64,000 nt of DNA from Thecamonas trahens ATCC 50062. Lineage: Eukaryota > Apusozoa > Apusomonadida > Apusomonadidae. The stretch covers positions 190,912-254,911 of the forward strand of contig NW_013657668.1 in assembly GCF_000142905.1 (NCBI RefSeq), in the 5' to 3' direction. The translations under genes were made by a program, and so were the position numbers. Below the pieces are notes generated by a model. The model had not been told where the DNA came from and did no database searches. It was given only the letters and a program-made list of their open reading frames with translations. This document shows positions 1 through 8,800 of this stretch, one piece after another. Position 1 is the stretch's first letter. Each line of letters opens with the position of its first letter.

Positions 1-22
1 TCAAACTGGGCAGGAGAGGGCG

Positions 23-2467
23 TTATGAGAACGCGGCGAGGAGGTCGGCAACTTCGGGCGGTGGATCGATCGATGCCGATGATGGTTGCGGTTGTGGCGT
101 GGTCGGGGCGGACGGTGCAGCTTGGGTCGAGGCCACGGAGGCGACAATGCCATTGGCAAAGACGGCGGCAGCGGCCGGACGCCACGGGGAGCGCTCCAAG
201 AGGCCGTGGACGCGGCAGACGACAAGGGAGGTGCCAGACGAAACCCTGATGGCTGTCTCGGTCGCTGTGCAAAGGACGACTGCAGTCGACGACCGGATTG
301 CGGCGTACTCAACATCAGCTTCGCGGAAGGTCGCCGTCTGAAGGCGACGAAAGGCAGCCGATGCCTTGGCCTCATACTGGTGCTCTTCGCTCGGCCGCAG
401 CGTCCCAAGCAGCTGCTTCTGCCGCATGGAAAGAAGATTGAGCGTGAGCGCAGCGCCAGCCGGCACCGCCCCAGGCAGAGTCACCGCAACAAGGGCAGGC
501 TCCAGTGAGAGCTCGACAAAGCGGACGGCAAACCAGTCATAGTCGATTCGCTTGTCCACCATCGTCTTGCGCACCATCAACGCTGCTGGGAAGGCGCACA
601 GCGCGTCGAGCAAGAGGCTGGGATCATCCGGCCCGGGATCCAGCACCGCGATCGGAGCGTTCTTTCCAAACGCTTTGACGACCGGATGTGAGGCAAGAGT
701 AACCTCGCGGTTGGCATAGAGCGTAGGCAGGCCACCGGCAACATCGCCCGGGACGGCACCATCAATGAAACCGACAACGAGCACGTGGTCGCCGACAGCA
801 TAAACAGACAAGCCCGTAGCCACTAGCGGCGTAACTCCCGTCGGTGCCTCCTTGCGTCCAGCCACGCATCGCACAGCAGAAAAGGTGCCGGTGAAGAGGA
901 TGCTCGCCACGCCGGCCGGGAGGGCAAGCTCCGCCGCGTGCGCCTGGCTAAGCTCAGTGCCCAGCGGCAGGGACGTGGCGGCGGAGGCTTCGAGAGCAAA
1001 GGTGATAGCAGTTGGCAAGGTGATGACAGACGTCGCCGTCAACGCTTCCAGCTCAGGGCCAAGTCGCAGCTCCCACATACCACGAGGCAGGCAGCGAAGG
1101 AGCCGGCGGATTGGTGCAGGCATGGCAGCGCTGCCGTCACTGCCTCTGCGAGCACACAGCAGCGACGATTCGAGGGTCGAGAGCCAGGTCGTGTCACAGT
1201 CGGGCCCCGGCCGCCACCACAGACCGTAGGCGAGGTGACCTGGCGACTCGAGCCGCGACGGAAGCAGGTCCAGCCAGGCCGCGATGCCGTCGGGCCCGGA
1301 TCGGGCGCCGATGACGACGGCAGCAGTGGCGAGCGCATCGGCAAGTGCGCAGGCTGCCGAGGTCACAATCGTGACCGACGCGGGCATGCCAGCCCCAAGC
1401 TTAAGCAGCGCGCCCGAGTGCGGGTCCACAAAGTGGGTGTGCCCAAACTTGAACAGCTCGGTGTAGTCGCCCGACGTAACAACTGAGACGTAGCGGACGC
1501 CTGGTGGCGGCGTGATCTTGAGCGTGGCGAGCGTACCAGCTGAGCCAGCGAGATCTGCCAGCGGCTCTCCGGCAGTCCATGCTGCAAACAGCGTAGAAAC
1601 AGGTGGTGGTGTCGCAACCGCTACGTCCCATCCCCACCCTACCCCGGTGTGTGTCTGCGGCCCGGCCCGTCGTCCGCCCAGCGCAGACGACGGAGGCGCA
1701 GCCGGCGGCCCGCCCGCAACGACCATATCGCCGCCCCACTCGACCATAAACGCCTCAAAACCCACGTCGAGCAGAGCATCTGCAATGAGGTCAATGGCGA
1801 GACCCTTGGCGAGGCCGAGCAAGTCGATCTGGACGCCGGGCGGGATGCGGTCGCGCACGATCTTCCCGTCGTCGACTTCGACCAGATGCCAACCAACGAC
1901 GTTCATGACATCTTTCTGCCTCGCTGGCGAGAGCAGCGAGTCTGCAGCGAGCGCGGAGCGCCAGGCATCGTACAGTGGCTTGGCCGTGGCGTCGTACGCA
2001 CCGAGAGTCAGAGCGTGCGCCTCGCCCGCCAGCGCCAGCGCCCTCTGCATCAGCGGTGAGAGCGAGAATGATGGGCTCGGTGCTTGCTTCTCGCCCGTAG
2101 CAGCTCCATTGGTGCCATCAGCGTTGTCGGCGCCATCGATGCTCTCGGCATCGACAGCGAGGAAGGCGTTGAGGGCGACGATCTCTGAGTCTGGGTTGAA
2201 CGGATCGAGGACGGCGTGGATAGCGTCAAAGGAGGTGTCAATGGCTTCGGCAACGGCGGATGATGCCGCGGCGTGGGCATCGGGCCCGATGCCTGGCGGA
2301 AGGGCGACAACGTGGTAGGCGAGGGCCATGCGTGTGCCGGAGGTGTCGACGGCACCTGCCGCAGTGGCAGACCGTGTCGGGAGGCGGGGCAGCGGGTGAG
2401 CGGGTGAGCCTCGCGAGGCGGCTGGCGAGGAGAGCATGAGAGACGATGCCGACGTGGCAAAGGCCAT
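23..2467 (-). CDS. ApbE-type FMN transferase fused to a flavin-reductase-like domain
   Basis: This is a single-exon gene of about 814 aa. Residues about 50-390 resemble ApbE (FAD:protein FMN transferase): DPFNPDSEIVALN near the front, then LLGLAKGLAIDLIADAL followed by WGGDMVVAGG, then HFVDPHSGAL, then an ALADALATAAVVIG segment. Known members use FAD and Mg2+ to attach FMN to threonines of flavoproteins. The C-terminal half (about 440-770) holds a flavin-reductase-like split barrel, with SLEPALVAVTLPG and LTLNLLSMRQKQLLGTL as landmarks. The frame is open upstream to 2548, but only a GTG lies there. The ATG at 2467 sits in a strong Kozak context and begins a Ser/Ala/Arg-rich stretch like a mitochondrial presequence. 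Function beyond flavin transfer and reduction is inferred. Confidence 0.8.
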   Translation of the reverse strand: MAFATSASSLMLSSPAASRGSPAHPLPRLPTRSATAAGAVDTSGTRMALAYHVVALPPGIGPDAHAAASSAVAEAIDTSFDAIHAVLDPFNPDSEIVALNAFLAVDAESIDGADNADGTNGAATGEKQAPSPSFSLSPLMQRALALAGEAHALTLGAYDATAKPLYDAWRSALAADSLLSPARQKDVMNVVGWHLVEVDDGKIVRDRIPPGVQIDLLGLAKGLAIDLIADALLDVGFEAFMVEWGGDMVVAGGPPAAPPSSALGGRRAGPQTHTGVGWGWDVAVATPPPVSTLFAAWTAGEPLADLAGSAGTLATLKITPPPGVRYVSVVTSGDYTELFKFGHTHFVDPHSGALLKLGAGMPASVTIVTSAACALADALATAAVVIGARSGPDGIAAWLDLLPSRLESPGHLAYGLWWRPGPDCDTTWLSTLESSLLCARRGSDGSAAMPAPIRRLLRCLPRGMWELRLGPELEALTATSVITLPTAITFALEASAATSLPLGTELSQAHAAELALPAGVASILFTGTFSAVRCVAGRKEAPTGVTPLVATGLSVYAVGDHVLVVGFIDGAVPGDVAGGLPTLYANREVTLASHPVVKAFGKNAPIAVLDPGPDDPSLLLDALCAFPAALMVRKTMVDKRIDYDWFAVRFVELSLEPALVAVTLPGAVPAGAALTLNLLSMRQKQLLGTLRPSEEHQYEAKASAAFRRLQTATFREADVEYAAIRSSTAVVLCTATETAIRVSSGTSLVVCRVHGLLERSPWRPAAAAVFANGIVASVASTQAAPSAPTTPQPQPSSASIDPPPEVADLLAAFS

Positions 2468-2595
2468 GGCTGGTGGCAGACGAGGGTAGTAGTTGGTGCT
2501 TGGTGCCAGGGAGTGAGAGGTGCGGCGAAATGTATCTGCTTCATCCACGGCTTCGGCACTGGCAGCTCAGGCCGAGCCGAGCCCATCACAGTCGT

Positions 2596-2836
2596 TCGTT
2601 CAACCGTAATCGTTCGTCTGATCGTTGTCATTCGTTCAACCGTAATCGTTCGTCTGATCGTTGTCATTCGTTCAACCGTAATCGTTCGTCTGATCGTTGT
2701 CATTCGTTCAACCGTAATCGTTCGTCTGATCGTTGTCATTCGTTCAACCGTAATCGTTCGTCTGATCGTTGTCATTCGTTCAACCGTAATCGTTCGTCTG
2801 ATCGTTGTCATTCGTTCAACCGTAATCGTTCGTCTG
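2596..2836. repeat. 36-bp minisatellite, about 6.7 tandem copies
   Basis: Near-identical 36-bp units start at 2596, 2632, 2668, 2704, 2740, 2776 and 2812; the last copy diverges near 2836. The unit length is a multiple of three, so frames stay open through it, which creates spurious ORFs on both strands. It lies in the shared upstream region of two divergent genes (ATGs at 2467 and 3046). Confidence 0.97.
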
Positions 2837-3045
2837 CTCATTGTCTTCAGTCTTCCACATCGTTCGATAGTTGTCGTCTCCCCCCAAACCCTCCCCTTTT
2901 GCCCTGACCGTTGGCCACACGGCACCGCCACCCCCTCCCCCCCCCACACGAGACACCCACCCACTGTGGCCGCTTCCTCTTCCAGCCCCACGCACTCCAC
3001 CACACCACACACCAAACCACACCGACTCCAACTGCCACAGTCTTC

Positions 3046-4050
3046 ATGTCCTCCCGCTTCCTCTCCTCCTACACAGAGGACGTGGCCCTCCCCGCGAAGG
3101 ACTTTGTCTACGAGCGGCCCAACACAAGCTACGAGTGGCGTCGCCACAAGGGCATCGATCTCACCGCAGACATCTCCGGTGACCACCACTCCCACCCGCC
3201 GCCGACATCGGCCTCTGCATCTGCCTCTGCGGCCTCGCCCGCGCCGCCTACATCTGGCGAACCCTTGCCCCAGCCCGGCCACATCGCCGCTGGCGCTACG
3301 TCTGCATCTGATGCTCCTACTGCTCACACCGATCACGCCCTCGATACCACCCAAGACTCGCTGCGTGTATATGATCCGAACCGGGCAGTCTCGATCTACT
3401 CGTCAGACTTTGAGTCGGCCCTTGTGGCCGCTGCCGGCGAGCGGGAAGAGACCGCCCGCCGGCTCGCCGCCGGGCCTGACGCCGTCGATCCGACCCACGC
3501 CCCGCCGCCGGTCCTTGCCAAACGAAACAAGGTTGAGCAGACTCGCCCGCCGCGCGAGCATGAGGTTCTTTGCCCGCTTCCGGTGCGCTCCATGTGCCAT
3601 CGCGAATACGGCGAATACGGCTACAATCCCGTCGAGGCCAACCCGCGCCATCCCAAGGAGATCTCGCTTCGCTCCTCCAACGCCGACCTCGCCGCAGGCT
3701 CCACAAAAACAACCAACCACCTTCCGGGCTACACGGGCTTCCTCCCGGCCGATCCGCACAACGTCCACGCTCGCCGCCAGGCTGTCGCTAACTGTCCGCG
3801 CAGGACCGAAAAGGCCTCGTCCACCCTCAACGTTGGCCGCGAGATGGTGCCCGGTTACGCTGGCTACAGGCCGTCATCTCCCTCTTTCAACGCCAACCGC
3901 TCCTTCCGTATGTATCGCCAGTCCGAATACGCAGATGCTTTTTACCGCAAGCCGGTCACCGCTGATGACGTGGTCGAGCAGCGCAAGCAGCGTGAGCTCT
4001 TCTCTCGCGTTCTCAATCCGTGGAACCACGCCTCATTCAACATCAGCTAG
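3046..4050 (+). CDS. CIMIP2/FAM166-like ciliary microtubule inner protein
   Basis: This gene encodes 334 aa with no TM segment or signal peptide. Two short motifs are diagnostic: HLPGYTGFLP near residue 228 and MVPGYAGYRP near residue 267. Both match the PGYxGaxP motif of the CIMIP2/FAM166 (DUF2475) family, whose known members sit inside doublet microtubules of cilia. The N-terminus (MSSRFLSSYTEDVALP) and the C-terminal segment with Arg/Tyr/Asn-rich turns resemble other low-complexity axonemal inner proteins. The middle (about 45-110) is Ala/Pro/Ser-rich and probably disordered. The open frame continues upstream to 2911, but that part translates to His/Thr-rich low-complexity sequence; the ATG at 3046 gives the family-like start. 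Confidence 0.65.
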   Translation: MSSRFLSSYTEDVALPAKDFVYERPNTSYEWRRHKGIDLTADISGDHHSHPPPTSASASASAASPAPPTSGEPLPQPGHIAAGATSASDAPTAHTDHALDTTQDSLRVYDPNRAVSIYSSDFESALVAAAGEREETARRLAAGPDAVDPTHAPPPVLAKRNKVEQTRPPREHEVLCPLPVRSMCHREYGEYGYNPVEANPRHPKEISLRSSNADLAAGSTKTTNHLPGYTGFLPADPHNVHARRQAVANCPRRTEKASSTLNVGREMVPGYAGYRPSSPSFNANRSFRMYRQSEYADAFYRKPVTADDVVEQRKQRELFSRVLNPWNHASFNIS

Positions 4051-4264
4051 TACTCCACGCTTTCGCCGCCTGCATCTCGCCACACTGCACCTCTCATTAC
4101 TGCGATAAACAAGCTCATCTTCCCAGCAGCTAGTCTCCTCCTATTTCTCCACGTTGAATGAAAATGCATGATCGTGCGTTTTTTGGATCTCTCAAAGACG
4201 AAACGATGGCCATTTCCGCACCACCAGCCTCCAGGACTCCTCTCTCCGGAATTTCCCCTCCCGC
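4051..4264. other. 3' flank of the CIMIP2-like gene
   Basis: This is mixed-composition sequence without a credible reading frame. It is probably the 3' UTR of the upstream gene plus spacer leading into the hairpin-rich block. Confidence 0.4.
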
Positions 4265-5215
4265 TCGCAGGCTCGCGGTCGGGAGTCCCGGTGACAAACA
4301 GGGCTGTGGTGTGGATGACACAGTGCACACCCTGGGAGACCCCCTACATGAGGGGGCCGTACTGTCCTTGGACAGTGCGGGAGTCGTGGACAATGTAATT
4401 TTTGGGGTCGCGCGACCTTCGGCTTCATCCGCGCTCAGGGCACCGGATGAAGGGTAGCAACCAGTCACGGGCTCTGCCCGTGGCCGGGGGTGCACCCGGT
4501 GTCTTGAGCAGGCCGAGGAGCGTGTACCACCAGGAAGGGGGGCCAGGGGAGGAGCCGGCCCCCTGGGCGCCAGGACGCAGTCCGTCTGGCGCCCTTGCAC
4601 ATCCTTCCTCGTGGTCAGAAATGACCCGCCAAACGTCATGCGACCGGAGTCCGCAAGGGGGTGCGGTCTCATTCGAAGGGGGTTGACCGGCGGTAGGTGC
4701 ACCTACCGTTTGTCGCCCCCGTTGGTTGCGGTCAGGGATCCGTCCCTAAACGGCGCTGCGAGGTGTGGACGGATCAGCGGGGCGAGGGCGCATGCGCCCT
4801 GCTCACGCTGATCCTCCTAACCCCCCATGGGATGTGTGTCCATCCCGCCGTCGGTCCGCCGACGGCAACCAGTGTCGTCACATGTTGTCGGCATTATCAT
4901 CCATATTGCCAACCTCTCCCTGGTGGACCGCCGGATGCTCGGTGGTCCTGAGCTGCAACCAGGACAGAGGTCGACCTCTTGGAGGGTGGGATCTGAAGGA
5001 ATATCGGTCGTCGGCGCCCCAGTGAGGGATTCCAAGTGACTAGAGTATCCTGCAGTCGATGTTGAGCACCCAACAAGTTGTACGCCGCACCACTTACGGA
5101 TGTCCTATGTGGCGGCCGTCTTCTCGCCGTAGTGAGATCAGTGGTTCGCGGTACTTAGGGCCGGCGTACAATCCCACGGCAGGTGGCACCCTGCGGTTCC
5201 TGTAGGTGCTTCTCT
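4265..5215. ncRNA. Hairpin-rich non-coding block 1 (candidate structured RNA)
   Basis: No frame here looks coding, yet the stretch is packed with near-perfect inverted repeats. Stems (5' arm/3' arm): 4340-4345/4351-4356, 4361-4367/4370-4376, 4423-4431/4444-4452, 4466-4472/4476-4482, 4543-4549/4560-4566, 4565-4573/4586-4594, 4638-4646/4664-4672, 4737-4745/4767-4775, 4771-4779/4806-4814, 4829-4834/4841-4846, 4847-4854/4859-4866, 4925-4932/4941-4948. Perfect palindromes lie at 4691-4708, 4785-4800 and 4966-4979. An outer helix, 4526-4538 with 4603-4615 (12 of 13 pairs), encloses two of the hairpins, as in a folded multi-branch RNA. I recognise no known RNA family; tRNA, rRNA, snRNA and SRP signatures were not seen. 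The strand is undecided. A DNA-level palindrome cluster is the alternative. Confidence 0.4.
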
Positions 5216-5319
5216 GCTTAACTCCATGCAACAACTCTCCAGCACGTGATCTGGAACACAGGAGCTCTCAACAGCGCTGCTGTGTCTCGTCCATTGTCAA
5301 CGCCATCTTCAACGCCATC

Positions 5320-5400
5320 TCCAACGCCCATCTCTTAACCCCCCCAACACGCCAGTTTACCCCCTTTTTTCGCCCCCTTCCCCCCTTTCCCCTCTCTTTC
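5320..5400 (+). repeat. Pyrimidine-rich tract between the two hairpin blocks
   Basis: A C/T-dominated low-complexity tract separates hairpin block 1 from block 2. It is preceded by three short direct repeats of a CAACGCCATC-like unit (5298-5330). Confidence 0.6.
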
Positions 5401-5427
5401 TGGACAAGACCTCCTCCTGCACCCAAG

Positions 5428-5680
5428 ATCCGATGCAACCTTATCGGGTCGGAGACCCCCTACCGTAAGGTTGGATAACTAACCCCTGCACCCGTGCAGG
5501 GCGGCATAATTGTTCTAATCGGCCCGGCTCACGCCGGTCCGATCCACGTCCTGACCCCTACCCAAGGCCAGGCCCCAAGTCCAAGCGCTTCATGCGTATG
5601 ACGAGGCTCACGAGTAAGTTGGCGCCAGACGGGCCCGGACAGTCCCTTCCTACGGTCGGGGGCTTCGTCCGACGTTCGGT
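5428..5680. ncRNA. Hairpin-rich non-coding block 2 (candidate structured RNA)
   Basis: Consecutive strong stems: 5436-5443/5466-5473 (8 bp, with an inner GGGTC/GACCC stem at 5446-5450/5454-5458), 5484-5491/5494-5501 (8 bp), 5518-5522/5539-5543 stacked on 5524-5528/5533-5537 (10 pairs with one mismatch), and 5655-5659/5669-5673. No gene is supported. It lies downstream of the receptor gene's stop (5816, minus strand), so it could be a separate transcript or part of a long 3' region. The family is unrecognised. Confidence 0.4.
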
Positions 5681-5815
5681 TGGTTGTGGACCCTCTAGTC
5701 TACATCATTAAACTGATTCTCACACACACACCACCAGCCTCCACACCCTTCAAGCTCAAAATCGCTTGCTTTCATGGGAAAATCGCAAGCATACGCTTGG
5801 CTATCAACGTCATGG

Positions 5816-8800
5816 CTACAGCTCCTTCTCCACAATTGCTCCCGCCGGCATTGCAAACGAGTCCGACGAGTCCGTCGAGCTCGACGACGACGAGTCGTCC
5901 TCCGAGTTGAGGTGCGCCGTCCGCTGCACGGTTGCCTGTTTCTCAACGCCTGCGAGATCCGCACGCCCGTAGAGCATCGCGAGCATTCGCGCCATCTGCT
6001 CCCGCATCACTCGCGTCGGCTCGTCGTCGCACAGCTCTGCGTCCGTCAGCCGCGCCACAACCTTGGGCAGCAGCCGCTCGATGTGCTGGTACAGCGTGCA
6101 AATCGCCGCGTCGCGGTACTTCTCCGGAACCTCCGAGAACGTCACCGCCACGCCCTCCACGCGCTCCGGCACCGTCGAGAGCTTGTCGAACAGCTCCGCC
6201 ATCACGCGTTCGTTCGACACGATAAAGTCGTTGAACTGAAGCATTTTCTTCTCCTTGTTGCCAAACTCCTTCTTGTTCGACAGGTTCTGCAGCACCTTGC
6301 CGATCAGCACAAGCAGCTTCCGCTCCGTCGGCGTCGGCAGCTCCTTCACCAGCCCGTACGACTCGGGCGCCGTGATGCACGGCACCATGAAACGGAGGAA
6401 GAAGAACCCACCAACCGCAATCGAGTTCTGCTGCTGCGTGTGCTCCTCAAGCAGCCGCCGCGCAGCCTGCGACGTCGGGTCCAGCGCTCCCTGCAGGTTG
6501 TCACACGCGTCCACCATCTGGTCGAGCTTGTCCGTCAGCTCCAGGATTGCGTCGTTGAACATGTCGAGCCCCTCCCGCATCGGGTTGATCGCCACTCCGA
6601 TCGACGCCAGGTCGGACGTCAGCAGCGGCTCCAGGTTCTCGATCTCGTGGAAGACCTCGGACCCGTTGACGTACGCAGACTTGGTCTCCTTCAGATTGTC
6701 GTGCAGGTTCTCCGCCACAATAGCCGCGAGGTTCTCCGTCGACACCGGGAACCGCTCAGACATGCACGCCTGCACATGAGCAAACAGCTCGCGGAACGCC
6801 ACAGGCAGGTACCGCTCAGACTCCACAATCGTGTTGAACATCCGCTGGCACTTGTTAAGCAGCCCGAACTTGTTCGTCTCGTCCTGCGCCTCGCCCTTGG
6901 CCTTCTTCTGCTCCTCGAGCTCCAGATCGTGGATGATCTTGTTCAGCGGTCGCCCAATCGTCGCGTGCACGTAGTCCAGGCCCTGCATCTTCGAGTACGT
7001 CTTGAACATTTTGGTCGCAAACGAGTTGGTCCGGAACATCGTCGCCTGCGACTGCGCTCCAAACACCTCCCGCGTGATAAAGTCCTTCTGCAGGTCCACA
7101 GACAGCTTGTGCGCCTCGGTGAGAATGAGCACAGCCTTGGCCACGTTGTCCGCCTCCGTCGCCTGCGTCACGTCCACCACGGCGTGAAGCACCTCGTAGC
7201 CCGGCAGCAGCAGCATCTCCAGCAGCGGGCCCGACTTGGCAATGATAGCGTCGAAATCGAGCGGCTTCTTCGATCCAAACGAGCCAAACACCACAGAATG
7301 CCGCAGATCGTCCGTCAGCTCCGGTGGCCCGTACAGCTCCTCCTCGCGTTTCCGCTTGTACACAAGGATCCCGAGGAGCACAATCAGCAGGCAGCAAACA
7401 GCTCCCGCAACCGCAATGCCGACAATCGAGCTCGTGCCCAGCGGCGGCTCCGGCGGCTTGGGTACCGCCGCAGGCTGCTCAAACACAAAGAACAGCGTCG
7501 TCTCGTCAAACCGGCCCCACGGCGCCACCACCGTAAACTGCGCGCCACCGGCCCCGCGCTGCGGTGTCGAACACTGCAGCTCGCTCTCGGACACATACAC
7601 CGTCTCGTTGACCGGCACTCCGTCAAACGCACACAGCAGCCGCGAGTAGTTGGTGAACAGCACGCCGGTCACCGTCACCGTCTCACCACCCGATGTAAGC
7701 CCGTTGAGCGGCGCAATCGCGTCCACAGACGGGCAGCCCTGCCCGCCAAACAGCGGCGTCTCGGACGGCGCCGTCGCGTTCGGGTTCACGCACGACGACG
7801 CAATCGTGCACTGCTGCGTGTCCACGCACCACCCGCACTCGGGCCGCGCTGCCTCCCAGCACTCGGAGCACGTGTCCCGGAGCAGGCACGAGTAGTACTC
7901 GAACGGCACAGGTGCAAGATAGTCCTCGTCGATATACCGCAGCGTGAGCGTTCCAGTTGTCGCCACCAGCGACGTCGGCGACACGCACGTAGCTGACGAT
8001 TCGGTCGCTCGGCCACACGTGCCGCAAGCTCCACAATGTCCTGCCCGGCACCACGGTCCCACTGACACGTCGTGCCAGGCAGGAACGGGCCGCCCGAAAA
8101 CACAACCTCGGTCCCGCCCTGCATCGAGCCCGACGACGCAGACGGCGTGCCCGTCGGACACGCCCGGTTCTCGCCGCTCAGCCCGGGAATCACCGTCGTC
8201 GTGTTGGCACACGCCCCGCCGCCGATCCCCACACGCGACACACAGCTTGACTCCTCGAGGCACCACGAGCAGATCGACGCACACGCGCCGCACGATGTCT
8301 GCGCGGCACACACAATCACCTGCACACGCGTCTCGGCAAGGCTCTGCATCACGTAGTTGTCGCCACTGTCCACAGACAGACACACCACGTACTCGCCAGC
8401 GTTAGCAAACGTCACGTTAAAATACGCGAGTCCGCCAGGCCCAGCCTCATTGTAGTCGCGCGCGTACAGCACGTTGCTCGGCACCTGGCACCCGCCCGAC
8501 ACGCGGTCAAACCCGATCTTGGTGTTGACCGACGCCGTCGCACCAGCGAGAACAATCTCCGTCTGCACTCCGGCCTCGAGCACGTTCCAGCCTCTTCGCC
8601 CCCGTCAATGCTCAGCGACGTAATCGTTGTCGGCTGCGCAGAGAGCGCCGTCACATTGAGCCCAGCCTGCTTGACGTAGCTCAGCCCGCCATCCACAGAC
8701 AAGCAAACCTCGTACGGCCCCGATGGCGAGTTAAACGGCCCCAGGTTGAACGTTGTCGCCCCAGATCCGAGCGAGACAGCGCCGTCCACGTTCTCGGAAT

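Noticed and set aside
2596-2836. Possible CRISPR array
   Set aside because: Repeats are directly abutting without spacers, in a eukaryotic promoter region.
2513-4108. Long plus-strand frame through the 36-bp repeat and the CIMIP2-like gene
   Set aside because: The repeat unit is a multiple of three, so frames stay open artificially; the protein is low complexity and in the wrong frame for the conserved motifs.
4265-5700. Group I or group II intron, tRNA cluster, snRNA, SRP or RNase P RNA
   Set aside because: No conserved core elements (group I P7 or group II domain V type), B-box, Sm site or family signatures were found by eye.
5774-7996. 740-codon plus-strand frame opposite the RasGAP region
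   Set aside because: His/Arg/Leu-rich translation typical of antisense to GC-rich coding DNA; the RasGAP motifs are on the other strand.
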